Assembly: GCF_032062135.1 (NCBI RefSeq)
Contig: NC_092862.1
Location: 67,153,670-67,217,669, forward strand
Origin: Pyxicephalus adspersus
Taxonomy: Eukaryota > Chordata > Amphibia > Anura > Pyxicephalidae
Length of the DNA: 64,000 nt
Reading direction: 5' to 3'
Both the position numbers and the translations under genes were made by a program. The notes beneath the pieces are model-generated. The model worked only from the letters and a program-made list of their open reading frames with translations. It ran no database searches and had not been told where the DNA came from. This document shows, piece after piece, positions 1 through 12,500 of the stretch (within the stretch, counting starts at the first letter, position 1; each line of letters begins with the position of its first letter).

Positions 1-82
1 TAAAATAACACCCATATGTATTTCCCCACATATAACAATCGTGATCCATTTACTTTACTCCCTTGTGTGCTCCATATGCCCA

Positions 83-85
<3 letters not shown>

Positions 86-174
<89 letters not shown>
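86..174. repeat. (TA)n microsatellite
   Basis: An uninterrupted run of about 44 TA units inside RANK intron 9. Such tracts are highly variable in length and often misassembled. Confidence 0.98.
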
Positions 175-179
<5 letters not shown>

Positions 180-266
180 GTTTACAAAATATATGTAAAA
201 AAGCAAAAACAAATCTTTTACCAAAAAGAGTTTTTTTTTATATTTCAATAGTAGATGCAATAATAA

Positions 267-972
267 GGCTTAGTCTACACGCACTATGTGTTCTGTATCT
301 GTAACACATACTACAGCTCCTCTAGGGCTGCGGGAGTAATTAGGAGAGTGGAGTTGTCAGCATAGCATAGCAGAGCTCCGCTGATTGCTCTGCTCCCTGA
401 TTGATTGAGGAAAGGGAAAATGAGGACAAGTCTCCCCCTTCAAGTCTAGTTCTGAATGGCTGAGAAAAGGAAAACCTCAGCCAATCACAGAGCACTAGGG
501 GTGAATGGGGAGCGTTGTCTTCATTTAACCCCCAGTGCCCAGGGATCCCTCACTGTCAGGAGAAGTCCCAGGGCTGTGCTCATGTCATGAATAAATGCAG
601 CCGTGGGAATCATCCTCCCATTGTGGGATAACCTGTAATAAAAAAAAAGTTTAGTTACAGAAACACACAAACATTTAATAAAATATTTTAGCAATAAAGC
701 CTCGTCCAATTTTTTACACATATTTTAACCCATTCGGGGAATGAGTAAGGGGTTTTCATGTCCCCCTGTACTTATTCCCTGAAAAGGTTAAAAGTAAAAC
801 TTTTAAAAACTATTATGTAAAATTGCGGCAATTTGTGGTAAAACGTGTTTATAAAAGTTTTTTAGCGTTTTAAAGTTAAGCTTTAAAACGCTTGTAAAAG
901 TGCATAAAAACGCATATAAATGTGGTAGAAATGTTTATATGTGTTTTTAAAACTGTCTGTGTAGACCCAGCC
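267..972. mobile_element. Harbinger-like MITE with TAA target-site duplication
   Basis: The left end GGCTTAGTCTACAC and the reverse complement of the right end GGCTGGGTCTACAC form terminal inverted repeats with two mismatches. Both ends are flanked by TAA (264-266 and 973-975), the 3-bp duplication typical of PIF/Harbinger transposons. About 706 bp with no transposase, so non-autonomous. Superfamily is inferred from the TSD length. Confidence 0.7.
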
Positions 973-1038
973 TAATATACATCTGCAGACACTTACGTGC
1001 TTATAAAAGCAGTGTGAATTACATTTGCTGTTCCTCAC

Positions 1039-1615
1039 CTGATGGCGTGGATGGGGTTTCTGGAAACGACGTGTCAGAACTATTTCTACTGCTGCTTCTT
1101 GTGTACTGGGAACTGGTGGAGCAGGAACACGGTTCCCTGTCAGTATTTTTATCTGGGATATGGTATGATGTCTGTGCGTTTATATGGACCCCATGACGAG
1201 AACTATGTTGACCATATTTGTGGTCTGCTTGATCTGGAATGCAGTGTTCCTCTCTCCGTTTCCTAGATGTATCTTTGGCAGACTGATTACAGTGATATTC
1301 TGGACATGGCGGAATAATTCCCTCTTCATTGGGACAGAGCAATCTATCTGAGCTAGTGTCAGAGCAAGCATTGAAGGTTCCCAAAGAGATATTCTCCAGG
1401 TCTAATAATGGCTCCATGCCAGCAACCATGTTTCCATTTTCAGGCTCAGGTGATCCTCTCTGGTCCATGTATTCATCTTCGGTTGGGACAGATCTACCTC
1501 CCAGGATCTCTATTTCTTTCAAGTTGTCAGAATTTATATTTTCCACTAGAGTTGCATTTGGTATTATAATGTAATTATGTCCAATAGTGTTTGCTTCTTT
1601 ATAGTGCGATTTTTT
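1039..1615 (-). CDS. TNFRSF11A: TNFRSF11A exon 9: cytoplasmic tail with TRAF6 site
   Basis: The acceptor has a long pyrimidine tract (CTTTTTCTTCTTGCTTG, then TTATTCTAG at 1616). The donor is a near-perfect CAG|GTGAGG at 1039/1038. The 577-base exon encodes 192 residues. PTEDEY (bases 1469-1486) fits the TRAF6 consensus P-x-E-x-x-aromatic/acidic and is the best conserved tail motif. The rest is serine- and threonine-rich and diverged. The end, PETPSTPSG, aligns with the mammalian exon 9 end (SPASG). If the donor is not used, the frame stops at 1019-1021 after six more residues. The next exon, expected to hold IVVY and PVQE motifs, lies outside the window. Confidence 0.9.
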
Positions 1616-4600
1616 CTAGAATAAATTCCAGACAAGCAAGAAGAAAAAGTAAGCTCCATTTTATGCATTGTAGGCCAACATATATAAAGCAAAACAGTAC
1701 ACATATTGTCTCTGCTTCAACTGCCTACACAAACAGACAACACAAGATGGTATCCACAGTATTAAATCATGCACGCTGCCTTTCGACTCAACTCTTTACA
1801 CAATAAGTGTTGCCATTTTCAAAATTCTGGATAAGTTACTGAATGACTTGCTCTACTTTTGCATCTGCCGTTGATATCATGCTTTGTATATATCTATATA
1901 TATATATATATATCTATATATATATATATATATATATATATGAATACACTCTATAAATCTTTTAAATATAAATTGTACTTTGGATTTTAAAGGAGTATTC
2001 AGGGCCAGCTGTGAAGATAAAAAATAATTAGCCCTCTCATTTCACATCATCCCTATGTTATGAAGATGATTAGTGGTGATATCCTGGCTTTAAATGTAAA
2101 TAACTTGTAAAAATAAAATGAAGAACTATTCTCTTATGATTCCATACTATGCTTGCTATTTAGAATAGATTCACTTTTTTTTTTAGTTTGCCCTATTACA
2201 TCATTAAATGGAAAAAAGAGTATTGGATAATCATTACCTCTGAACCACATAGCTTGACACTGGTTTCTTGTACCCACTCTTGAACAGATGCTATACCAGA
2301 ACAAGAAAACTCAAATTATTGAAATACATTTTATACAAATTTACATTCTATATATTTGCATTTCAAAACATATTATATTAACAACATTTTTAACTAACTG
2401 ATGGCTTAAAAGATGGAAGAATATGCCTACTATCATATTACTTAACGTAAAATTACATATTCTTGCCATGTTCATGCTAACACACCAAGGGGGCTATTTA
2501 TAAAGCAGTGAATCTGATATTCACAGTCAACAGGCTCTGAGCTTGGATTTATAGCATAAAATTGACATCAGTTTGAGTCATCTGAAATCATTTAGAGCTC
2601 TCATTGACAGTTGCTTATTTACCTAAAGTTGATCCCCTGCTTAAGGCAAGTTTTACATTTACATTGTTTTGTATGGGGATTTCATTAATTGTATGGGGAT
2701 GCAAAACCAGCCAGTCAATACAACCTTTATTCTGTTTTATTATAGGTGAGCTTTAAAGTAGGACTGTCAGTTATTTTATTGAATGTATTAAATGTAATGT
2801 TGGCAGGGCAAAGGCCTGACCTAGAGTTCCTTTAAAACTAGTTTCAAAGCAGCGCAATAAAATTTTTTTTGGCTAACAAGGATCATGACAAAAATGTAAT
2901 GTTCCTATGTTTATGCAGTATATTTGAAGCTCATATTTCTAACCTTATTATTGGTTTTAATTATTAACTGGCCTTTCAGCAGCTTTAGTCATGTCACTTC
3001 CCCACTGAAGTCCCTAGTTCTAACTTGACCTAGCCTATATTAATCCAAGTTAATACTATACTGAAGTATAGACACCTTATAATGCCCCCAAGTACCTGTG
3101 TCCTAAAAGAGTGCCCTCTTAGATCAACATAGGGCTTCAACTTCTGCCAAAGTGGAAACTAATTCGTGGCCCCTCCTAGTACTAAAGCCCATCATATCCA
3201 TTAGCTGAGGGACAAGTTTGTACAGCAGAGACAATGTTAGAGACAGCCAGGGCCAGATTTACATTAGGCACAGCATATAGGTGGCTTCCCTGTATAATTT
3301 AAAGATTAACACAGTTACTTACAAGCACTACATTATGCCTACGCTTAACAATTCTTGCTAGCTTGAAAAGGTTGCAGGCCACGATAGGTTCACTAGTAGA
3401 TCAGGGGTGTCAAACTCAAATAAACAGAGGGCTGAAATCTAAAAACTAAGACCAAGTCGGGGACCAAACTTGAAATTTATTGAAAAAATTGAGGAAGTTT
3501 ACTACTTCATCCATAACATAACAAAAACAAACCCTCTACACACACATTAGGGTTGCAAAAACGAATTTCCATCTATCTTTGCAGCCTTTGTGTTGTTCAT
3601 TCTCTCACATAACAAGTTTGTCTGACACTAAATATTACACTGTGCAGTCTGCAATGGACTGAAACAAACACAATGCCCCTCGTAGTCAGGCACCATGTGA
3701 TCATTGCCTAGGCTCTGTGTTACATGATGGGTGTACAGGAATAATGTCTTTGTATTGCATGTATTAAAAATGATGATTTGAGGTAGTAACATAGAGATTC
3801 ATGTGGATCCTGCCATGTGTAAGGAAATGAATGGAGATTCTCTGTGCATGTTCCAGCACAATATAATATATCCTCAGCTTAATACTGACTGTAAGTCCTC
3901 CCAGCTATGTACTACAATCATAGATTGTACCTGTGATGTGTGAGAGGGGGGTTGGGAGGGGCTGAGATATCTCACCTCCTGTTCCATAGACGCGAGTGAT
4001 CCCGAGACTACAATTCCTGGCATTACTTCTATAGAACAGTCTATAGAACAGTCAATAGGACAGAACAACAATGCGGGGCCACGCATAGGCCGCTGGTCTA
4101 TAGACGCGAGTAATGCCGGGAATTGTATTAGCAGCATCACTCACTGCAATACGTAGTAGCGGGCGGGACAGATGTAATTTATTTTTGTAATTCTTCGGGG
4201 GGCCAAAAAAAAGGACCTTGCGGGCCAGAGTTTGAAACTCCTGGAGTAGATCTTGGAACGTAGGGGCAGAGATCTCTGTGCTTGAAATCTTTAGAGATAT
4301 TAAAGTCAGTATGAAATGAAACCTGCAAGAATAACCTCATCTAAAATATAGCTGACCTGTTGACCTACCATAGAAAGCATACATACCTTTTATGGTGCTG
4401 TATTTCTTCATATAACACAAAACACAGACAAATAAAATCACTGTCAGTGATACAATGAGAACAGTGATAAGAATAATCATCTGTGGCTCTGTAAGATAAG
4501 GAGAAACATAGTAATGTGTTAACACAAAATTTACTCAATAGTAAAACATTTTTCTATAATTTGATAGATATATGTTGTGTATGTAGTTAGTAGAATAGGA

Positions 4601-7600
4601 AGCTCTGACAATGTATTCCATATATTGTGTTTTTGAACAAATCTGTGACCGGGGGATGTACAGTAAATGTCCACTACACATTTATTAAACAAATATGTAT
4701 GAGAAAGCAAAATACAGAGCCCACCATGAGAGACCTTAATATAATAAAATGGACATACTTTAAACTATAAAACAACCCTAATAACAAAATATCTATGACA
4801 CACATGCTTAGTACATTTTCTTATCAATACATTACACACCATTAAGAAGACCTTTTGGGATGGGACCACAAACAACATCAGACAAATTAGTGCCAGGTCG
4901 AATCTCTAGAAGTCCAAACTCAGAACAACTGTTGGATGAACAAAACAAGCTTTACTATTAGGATTGCCATTAATAAGATACAAAGCAAGGTCAATAACAT
5001 AATAAATACTGATATTACATTGAAGCAGTATTCAGGACACTTTATTTGGAATGTGGAACAGTCTAAGCCTTTCACAAATGATTCAAAACAAGAAAAAAAA
5101 AATTTGATAAACTAATAAGATCAAGTAAGAACTTTGAACAAGCATGATTTGCATACACATGCTATTCATGCAGTTACATTATCGTTGGGAATCATATTAG
5201 ATTCTGAGCTCTGGCTCAGGTGGGCTTCTTTCCAATGCCACATATCAAATCACAAAAGAGCTTAAAGTGAACCTCTACTTGCCCATACGATGCAAAATAT
5301 TACACCGACTTAATAGTTACTCTATCTATATGCAAAATATGCATATTGAAAAAATTTGTTTGTGACCCTGCAGCATATTAAGGAGTGCTCTAAATATTCA
5401 ATACTCTCAATGTAGCTGGGTAAGCCACACAGTAACTATTAAAACATGGGGCACTCAATGCAAGACAAAGGTGCTACAAAACTGAGAGACTTCTTTGGGA
5501 AGAAGTGACAGATATACCAATATGAATCAAAACCATTAAAAATGGTCTTTTGTGTATGGAAAATACCACCATCCCATGAGGTCTACTGTAAATGCCCAGT
5601 TAACATATGCCCTCCTATGTGGATTCTGGAGAAGAGAGGGATAACGTGCTCCTTGGCATCCTGAAATACATATTTATTTTTAACATGTTTAAATGGTACT
5701 CAGGAAGGCAAGTAATCATTAAGTACCTCTAAAAAGGGGGTACAACCCCAGAATTTAATTGACCTTTCCATACACCCCTTGATCCTATGACATATTTTAA
5801 CTGTGCTATGTCCTCTTAATTGTAGATATTTTAAAAAACAGAATTGTTATTAAGCTTTTGGGTATAATTTAAACATATTAGAATAACAAATACAACATTT
5901 CTTGATGTCAAGTTGTTTTGTTTGTATGTTTTTTTTGGCTTTTATATACATCAAACCCATTTGGCTTCAATATGAATTGGCATGTCTTTGAGAAGTTTAG
6001 ATTGATAGCAATGATCCACTGAGATTACAACAGTGAACTCCGCCACTGTGCAGCTAAACACATGTTATGGACAACATAATGTCATAGAAAAACCTTATCT
6101 AATAGTAATATTACAGATAGTTATTCATCAGTTGAATTTATATTTTGCACAACAGACATAGTATGGTTACCTGATCTGACAGATCACACAATAATCTTCC
6201 ATTTAATTTGTCAATCAGTAATAAAAAGCTAGATAAGTATAAATAGGCAGTTGGGCACATTGTGTCTTTAAAGCTTTTTTTTATTTTCTCTAGTTAATGA
6301 ATGACTTACTTTGTCCAGGGTTGGCACCGCTCTGTCGATGAGGAAGTATTGGAAAAATATCCCTCTTGGCATGGTATGCACACAGTATTTTTATTTTGCT
6401 GAACTATGGAAAGGAAGCAAGAAGTCTGTAATATGCAGATTTAGATAATTGAACATTTAAAAATAACAGCTTCTCTGAAACAGTTTATGAACATTTGAAA
6501 CATTCTATATCAACTATCTAAAACAGGCTTAAATGAAACAGTGAACCGAACCGAGTGAAAATAATCTTATTTTTATGTCTATTGAGTGCCACAGCAACTT
6601 TATTGCCGATCAACAAAATGTAGCATTTTAATGCTTAATATTTTAGTAATATTTGCAATGTTCATAACTGCATTCCATGAAGAAAATATTTTCTCACAAT
6701 TTAAGCTGCAAATGACATAAGGTAGTGTAGATTTTATTAACAGTCTTATTCGGTTTATGTTCATTAACCAGGAGGCTGCAATTAAAAACAAGAGGGAGGG
6801 AGCCCAAAGACACCAGAATAACAAGTCTGAAGAAAGAGAAATTATGCTGGCAACATCAGTAAGTGCTGGAGAATGCTAATGGCATTCCTGAAGACATGCT
6901 TTAATTGTCAGTCTGTATATTTGAGAAAGAATGGTACACACAAGATTGCAGAAGACCCATCCTTCAACAAAGGACCACTATAAGCCCTGGCATCACCACT
7001 ACTGTATGTATTAGCCCTTTACATGCTTCAACCAGTCCTAGAGGAATCATGAATCCCTCTGATACAAACAATGAAGCAGAATTCCTCTCACTGATATCGA
7101 ATGATCACCAAACTGGGGGCAATGTTTGCTGATGCTGGGGCATTTTCTACTCCCACTGGCCACAGGCTGCCCCCCTATCCTAGGTCAGAAGGACACTAGC
7201 TCTTTGCTTAAAAGGTTTGAGGTCAAAAAAATGTTAGGAAATTACTGGGATCTGTACTGTGCCGAGTAGTATACAGCTGACGTATGCACATGGCAATTAC
7301 ACAGGCAATTGAATAAATGTAATACAAAATGAATAATTTATTTCTGTCCAGTAACATTGTGCTGGTAATTACGGTAGTTTCATATATTTTCTGGTATCAG
7401 TTTGTCTGGGTGTGACAGAGCTGGGTCATAACAGTCACAGAGACAATCATCATGACGTAGGAAAAAATATGGCTACATTTATTATATAATTACAAGGTCA
7501 GAATGGGCCTATCTAAAGTGAATGTATGAGATATGGCAGGGCTCCAAATTCAATTTCACATAGTTTTTTTGATCTGATTAACAAGTACAGACTTACCTGG

Positions 7601-9462
7601 GACCTGTACACCGAATGCAGGGGGGCAGTTTGTATTTTCCATGCATATTTCTTGGCTGGTATCAAAATGGTATCCATTAGTGCACACACATACTCGGGGG
7701 TATGTTCTGTTACCCTTGTGAAGCTCCTGCAAAGCTTTTCCTATCAGAAAGAAACATAGGGGGACACACTTTTTTAAGACTTTCTCAACAGGCTGGTAGT
7801 TAAAGAAAAATGAAATGAGAGAAATACAGAGACTGTTTCTGTCTACTGCCTGAAAATCACTAGGTTTCTGGACTCCAATATTTTAAGACACAGATCTGAA
7901 TGTAGCATGCTGATCAGGAAAGTCAAGTCCCTAATCTGAATACTTGATCAAATGATTAAGGGACAATCAGAGAGACAGTCAGGAAACTAGTATTCTCAAA
8001 GACAGCTTAGCAATTTTTCTTTAATTCTAACTTACTTTAAATGTACTGATGCTTTGATCTGATGTATTATGCAGATTGCATCCAGATGTTGTTGATGTGA
8101 AGATAAATGGGGCATAAAAGTACTGTATGATTAATAGGGTTGGTTTGTGTTATTTTATCATCCTAAATTAGCAATAAAAAGTCCCAAATCTTTATGTGTA
8201 TACTTGATCCTGTCCAATTCCTAAAGCTAGAGGGTCAGCATGCAGCATTTCAAAAGGAGAGGCCAGTAATTGCACCTATTGTGTTTTCCGTCGGTAGGTA
8301 GGAGGCACTGATGAATCAAATTTTACTTGGTACTGATGACCTAAGATGGGGAAATGTATAATTTCCATACTGAGGTTGATCTAGGTGCACAAAAGAGCCC
8401 CAAGAGGGCACATCAGCTAAGACTTTTTTTGGTGAAATTTTAATTGTAAGGTTTTAGGCATAAGTCATAAATACCTCCATACAGGAAACTACGAAGGGAT
8501 GGCCTCTTGTAGTCCAGTTTGGTCTGCTGCTACCAGGGATTCCATATTATATACCAGCAGGGAGGGCAGGGTTGGGTAGGTTTTCAGTGATTGGAGATTG
8601 CTGTTATGGGTGCTAGTTGGCAAGGATTCAGAATAGCCATTTTGGTTTTGCATAAAGACCCTGATAACATGGTATAAAGAGCAAACTAAAGGTAGGTGTG
8701 GGAGCTCTGTTATCCGCCATGCATTTGTTGTATGTTTTAAGTTTCCAAAACGGGGCTGAATTTCATATTCACCGGGTACGCAGGTAATTGCCAGCTTCAG
8801 TTTTAGTGTTTAGTATTCAGTTTATGTGTAAGTTTAAAGTACATCTACCAGTCATCATCAGAGAAAAATCACCGTTGGAGGTTTTACGATCTAAAAACAA
8901 GCTGGGTTTTTTCTTTGGCCGCCGCCTTCCATGGAAACTTTAGTACTCCATGCTAATGCAGAAAACTGCAGCATAGAGTGTTTTTTTAAAACTAAAATAT
9001 TTTTAATAGTAAAAACCGAAGTACCTTCACCCTTTTTGTTTTGTTAGCCCTCCCCACCCTATAAAATGTAAGTACTGAGGTGGCTTCCTTTTTCTTGTGC
9101 TTTTAAATCATAATAAACAAAGTCATAAGTATATCTAAAGCCAGTTTTTTAAACTGAATTTGAACAGCTTTTAATACATTGTTGGGGAGTTAGAACCTTT
9201 GTTCAAGAAAGGACAGAAGAAAGCTAGGGTGCGGCAAATAGACATTGTATTGTGTAAGACAATCATATAAAATTACAGCTTTCATAAGTAAACGATATAC
9301 AGTGCTTATTTGGTCTTTCCCAATATAAAAGTCATGGGTTGACCAGTTGGCTAGACAAAAATATCTCTGATAAATATTAATGCAAAAACGTCTCGTAGCC
9401 CGACACATTTCGCCGTTAGGCTTTCTCAGGGGATGTGTGGAAAACATTATACCGGGTTGCAT

Positions 9463-9505
<43 letters not shown>

Positions 9506-12500
9506 TTTACCAAAACACCAGAAAACTTGGGTGATAGTTGTGAACATGTTATATATAAAAATACATTATATACATGACTTGTTGAATAAATCATATACAT
9601 ATTTTTTAAAAATGGTTTGATATGGCAATATAGTTTGCCAACTTTACACAGACAGTATGTGATTGTGGTGTAATAACATTACCTCTTCACAAATTTCCTA
9701 TATTAAGGCAGTTTTTCAGTTACCTATGTAAGTTTTAGTTAACCAATCCAGTTAAAGTATTTAGCTGCAAAGCGTGTATTTGGAGCAGCCGTGCATGGTT
9801 CTTGGCATGGAAATTTGCAGGCTCTATATGCAAAATGTATTCAAATTTTACTGTTTGCAATTACACTGCAGCTAGCAGGCATTCTGGAAAAATTAAGAAC
9901 CAGCCTACATGGCTGCAAATTTTAGTAATTACTTTGTAATTTTCAAAAACACACTCGCCATCACCTGAACTTGTCCCACCAAAGACTGAATATTTTTTTC
10001 CCTGTCATTCCTGTATGTAAACATGTACATGGCATAAACTAAGTATTTTAATGCCATATCATAGAACATGTCTGACACAATATATACAAGGTATGTATTC
10101 CCTCTGTTATGCAACCATACCTTTAGGAATTTTGTGTGTAAAGAAAAAAAGGCAACATGGAGAACCTTGTTCAAGGAAGCAAAGAGAGCATTAGGCACCG
10201 TGAGCTATGTGAATACAGGACACATGAGCAGAGAACACTTTATAAAGCTGTTTGTTTTGAGGATGAAATATTTCACAAAAGAGGCAACTAAATAGGTGAG
10301 ATGACTTGCTTTAGAGCCCATTCACACCTTTACTTCCAGGAAATGCACACCTTAATGTGTGTTTCCACAGCGCAAGTTAATTTGCATTATACATTCCAAT
10401 GACATTCATTGTCAAAAATACCCCAACATATAAACCAATGAAGCTACATTGCAGTGCATTCAACTCATTGTAATGTACTATACAGGAAAAAGTGGTGACA
10501 AAGAAATGAAAATAGAACTTACATCTATATATCAATAATTTACCTGCATCACACACCATATGAAGAGCACATTTTAATTCATCATTCCAAACACTCATGT
10601 ATTCATTAGGGCCACATGAGCTGCAAACAGTATTTGAACTAGAGGTGCACCTATTAACCATATGTGTTCCTGAAATAAAGAAAAGAGGTTTTAGTACAAT
10701 GTATATCCCAGGAAAATGACAATAATTGAATATACCTTCTGTAAAGCATCATTAATGAGAGAAGACATACCTGGTTCACACTTCTTGCAACATTGTTTGG
10801 AATGCTCATACTCTTTCTCTGGATCACATTGAGGTTTCTAAAGTGTAATTAAAAAAACAAAATACATTTTTTTAGTGTATACTGAAGTCCATATGTATAA
10901 AATAAATTAAAACGCATTATCAATCTACTATTAGTACAGTATTAGCAAATTTATACCCAGAATGATGCACTGCAATGCAAACCCAGGGGGATCATGCTAA
11001 AGAGGATCTGCATTGTGATTATTGGAGGGTTTTTTTTTTAAATTATCATCTTACATTATGCTACCTTCCTCTAAATCCACAACCTTCATGGTGGTAGAAC
11101 TGTGGACTAGCTTCTAAAAGCCTTAGAATAAACCTTCATTGACCTCTCTAACTGAAGTCAATGTTGAACAGTGAATTATAAATATTTGCAAACATAGAAA
11201 AATCATTCAATCTGCTTTCCTTTTTTTTCTGATGAACCTACCAGAAGGAGGAAGGATGCCAACTCACTGCTGTAGGGGATAGCAACAAAAACACTGAAAT
11301 GCTAAAAATATTTTCTGGTGTATTATTTAAGGATGATTTGTTCTACAATGCTTGCCACTACATAGGTCGGTAAGTACTTGTTAAGATAATGTAGATATTT
11401 AAAACAATAATACATTCCTAATCTTAATGTAAAACCCTTTCTCTTTTAGGTTTTTAACTGAAACATTTTGGTGCTTTATATGTCACAAAGGTGTACTCAT
11501 TCAGCACAGTACTCATTCAGCCACAGTCTAACCTGCTGGGAAGTCTGCCCAATAGAAACTAATACAGAGAGACATTTATCAAAAAACACTGCTTTTACGG
11601 GCAAAGTAACCTTAAATAGGGATATGTTATTTTTTAAAGAATTGGTACACAGATAACAAAATAATAATTCATTACAGTTCTGATGGCTGTGGCAAAGACA
11701 AGTCCCATACTAATGAATAGATACAAATGTTCGTATACCTAATTCCTTCTGTCTAATATCAGCCTTCACCTGCAAGATGTGTACGATAGTTCTTGAGATA
11801 CAAAAATGTAATTGTATTACTCAGCATTGTGTCTATATTAAACACATTGCTAGAGGCACCACATTGCATGGCCTGTCTGCAATAAAACATAGAAACATAA
11901 AGAGGGGAACTTGTTTATAAAGCCATTAAGCTTCCTTACCCCATTAATACCTGATAGTTCCTGATGTGCTATTTCTCACTTTTTCCTCCTATTTATTCCC
12001 TTTTCTTTATCTATGTTACTTGTGATTCTTGGTGTGTAAATTCAAAGGTGGCGAGAAATGAGGGCTTGAGAAAGCACAAATGTGCAAACACTGATTTGTA
12101 AAAGACCTTTTATATCATTTTTATTATGTTTTATCTGTTTTATATTAGACTTATATTTAATAATATTTTATATTACACTTTGTTTATTATGATTTTATTA
12201 GACTTATATTTCAGACTAGTTTCTGTAGCATGTCAGAGGTCATTGAGGATTATATCCTATGGCATCCTCTGTGGCATTACATATCCAGAATTATATGTAT
12301 GATGTTGGTGGCTGCCCCTGGTCTTTTATCAGTGGGCCACCATTAAAGATATGCTACCATTTACTTTCTGTTGCAAATGTTTTCCCTTCACAAACCCATA
12401 TCAGATCATTTAAAGTAAACTTGTGAGCATAGAAATATTAGGGCTCAAAATGAATGTACTGCCTAGGTTTTTTCCAGACCTTTTCCAGACCTTTCCGATT

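Larger units (their letters stand above)
1..1038 (-). other. TNFRSF11A intron 9 (part)
   Basis: Read on the minus strand, no exon resembling the mammalian last RANK exon (IVVY, PVQE motifs) is present. The stretch is filled by a (TA)n tract and one DNA-transposon MITE, described separately. The terminal exon must lie beyond base 1. Confidence 0.75.

Noticed and set aside
16..251. Frames of IYIYIY repeats
   Set aside because: Translation of a (TA)n microsatellite; same for 61,015-61,335.
521..721. Possible last RANK exon on the minus strand
   Set aside because: Contains no IVVY, SQTSQ or PVQE-like motif, and lies wholly inside a MITE bounded by TIRs and TAA duplications.
9190..9600. 136-residue minus-strand frame with a run of phenylalanines
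   Set aside because: The Phe run is the poly-A tail of an interspersed repeat read backwards.
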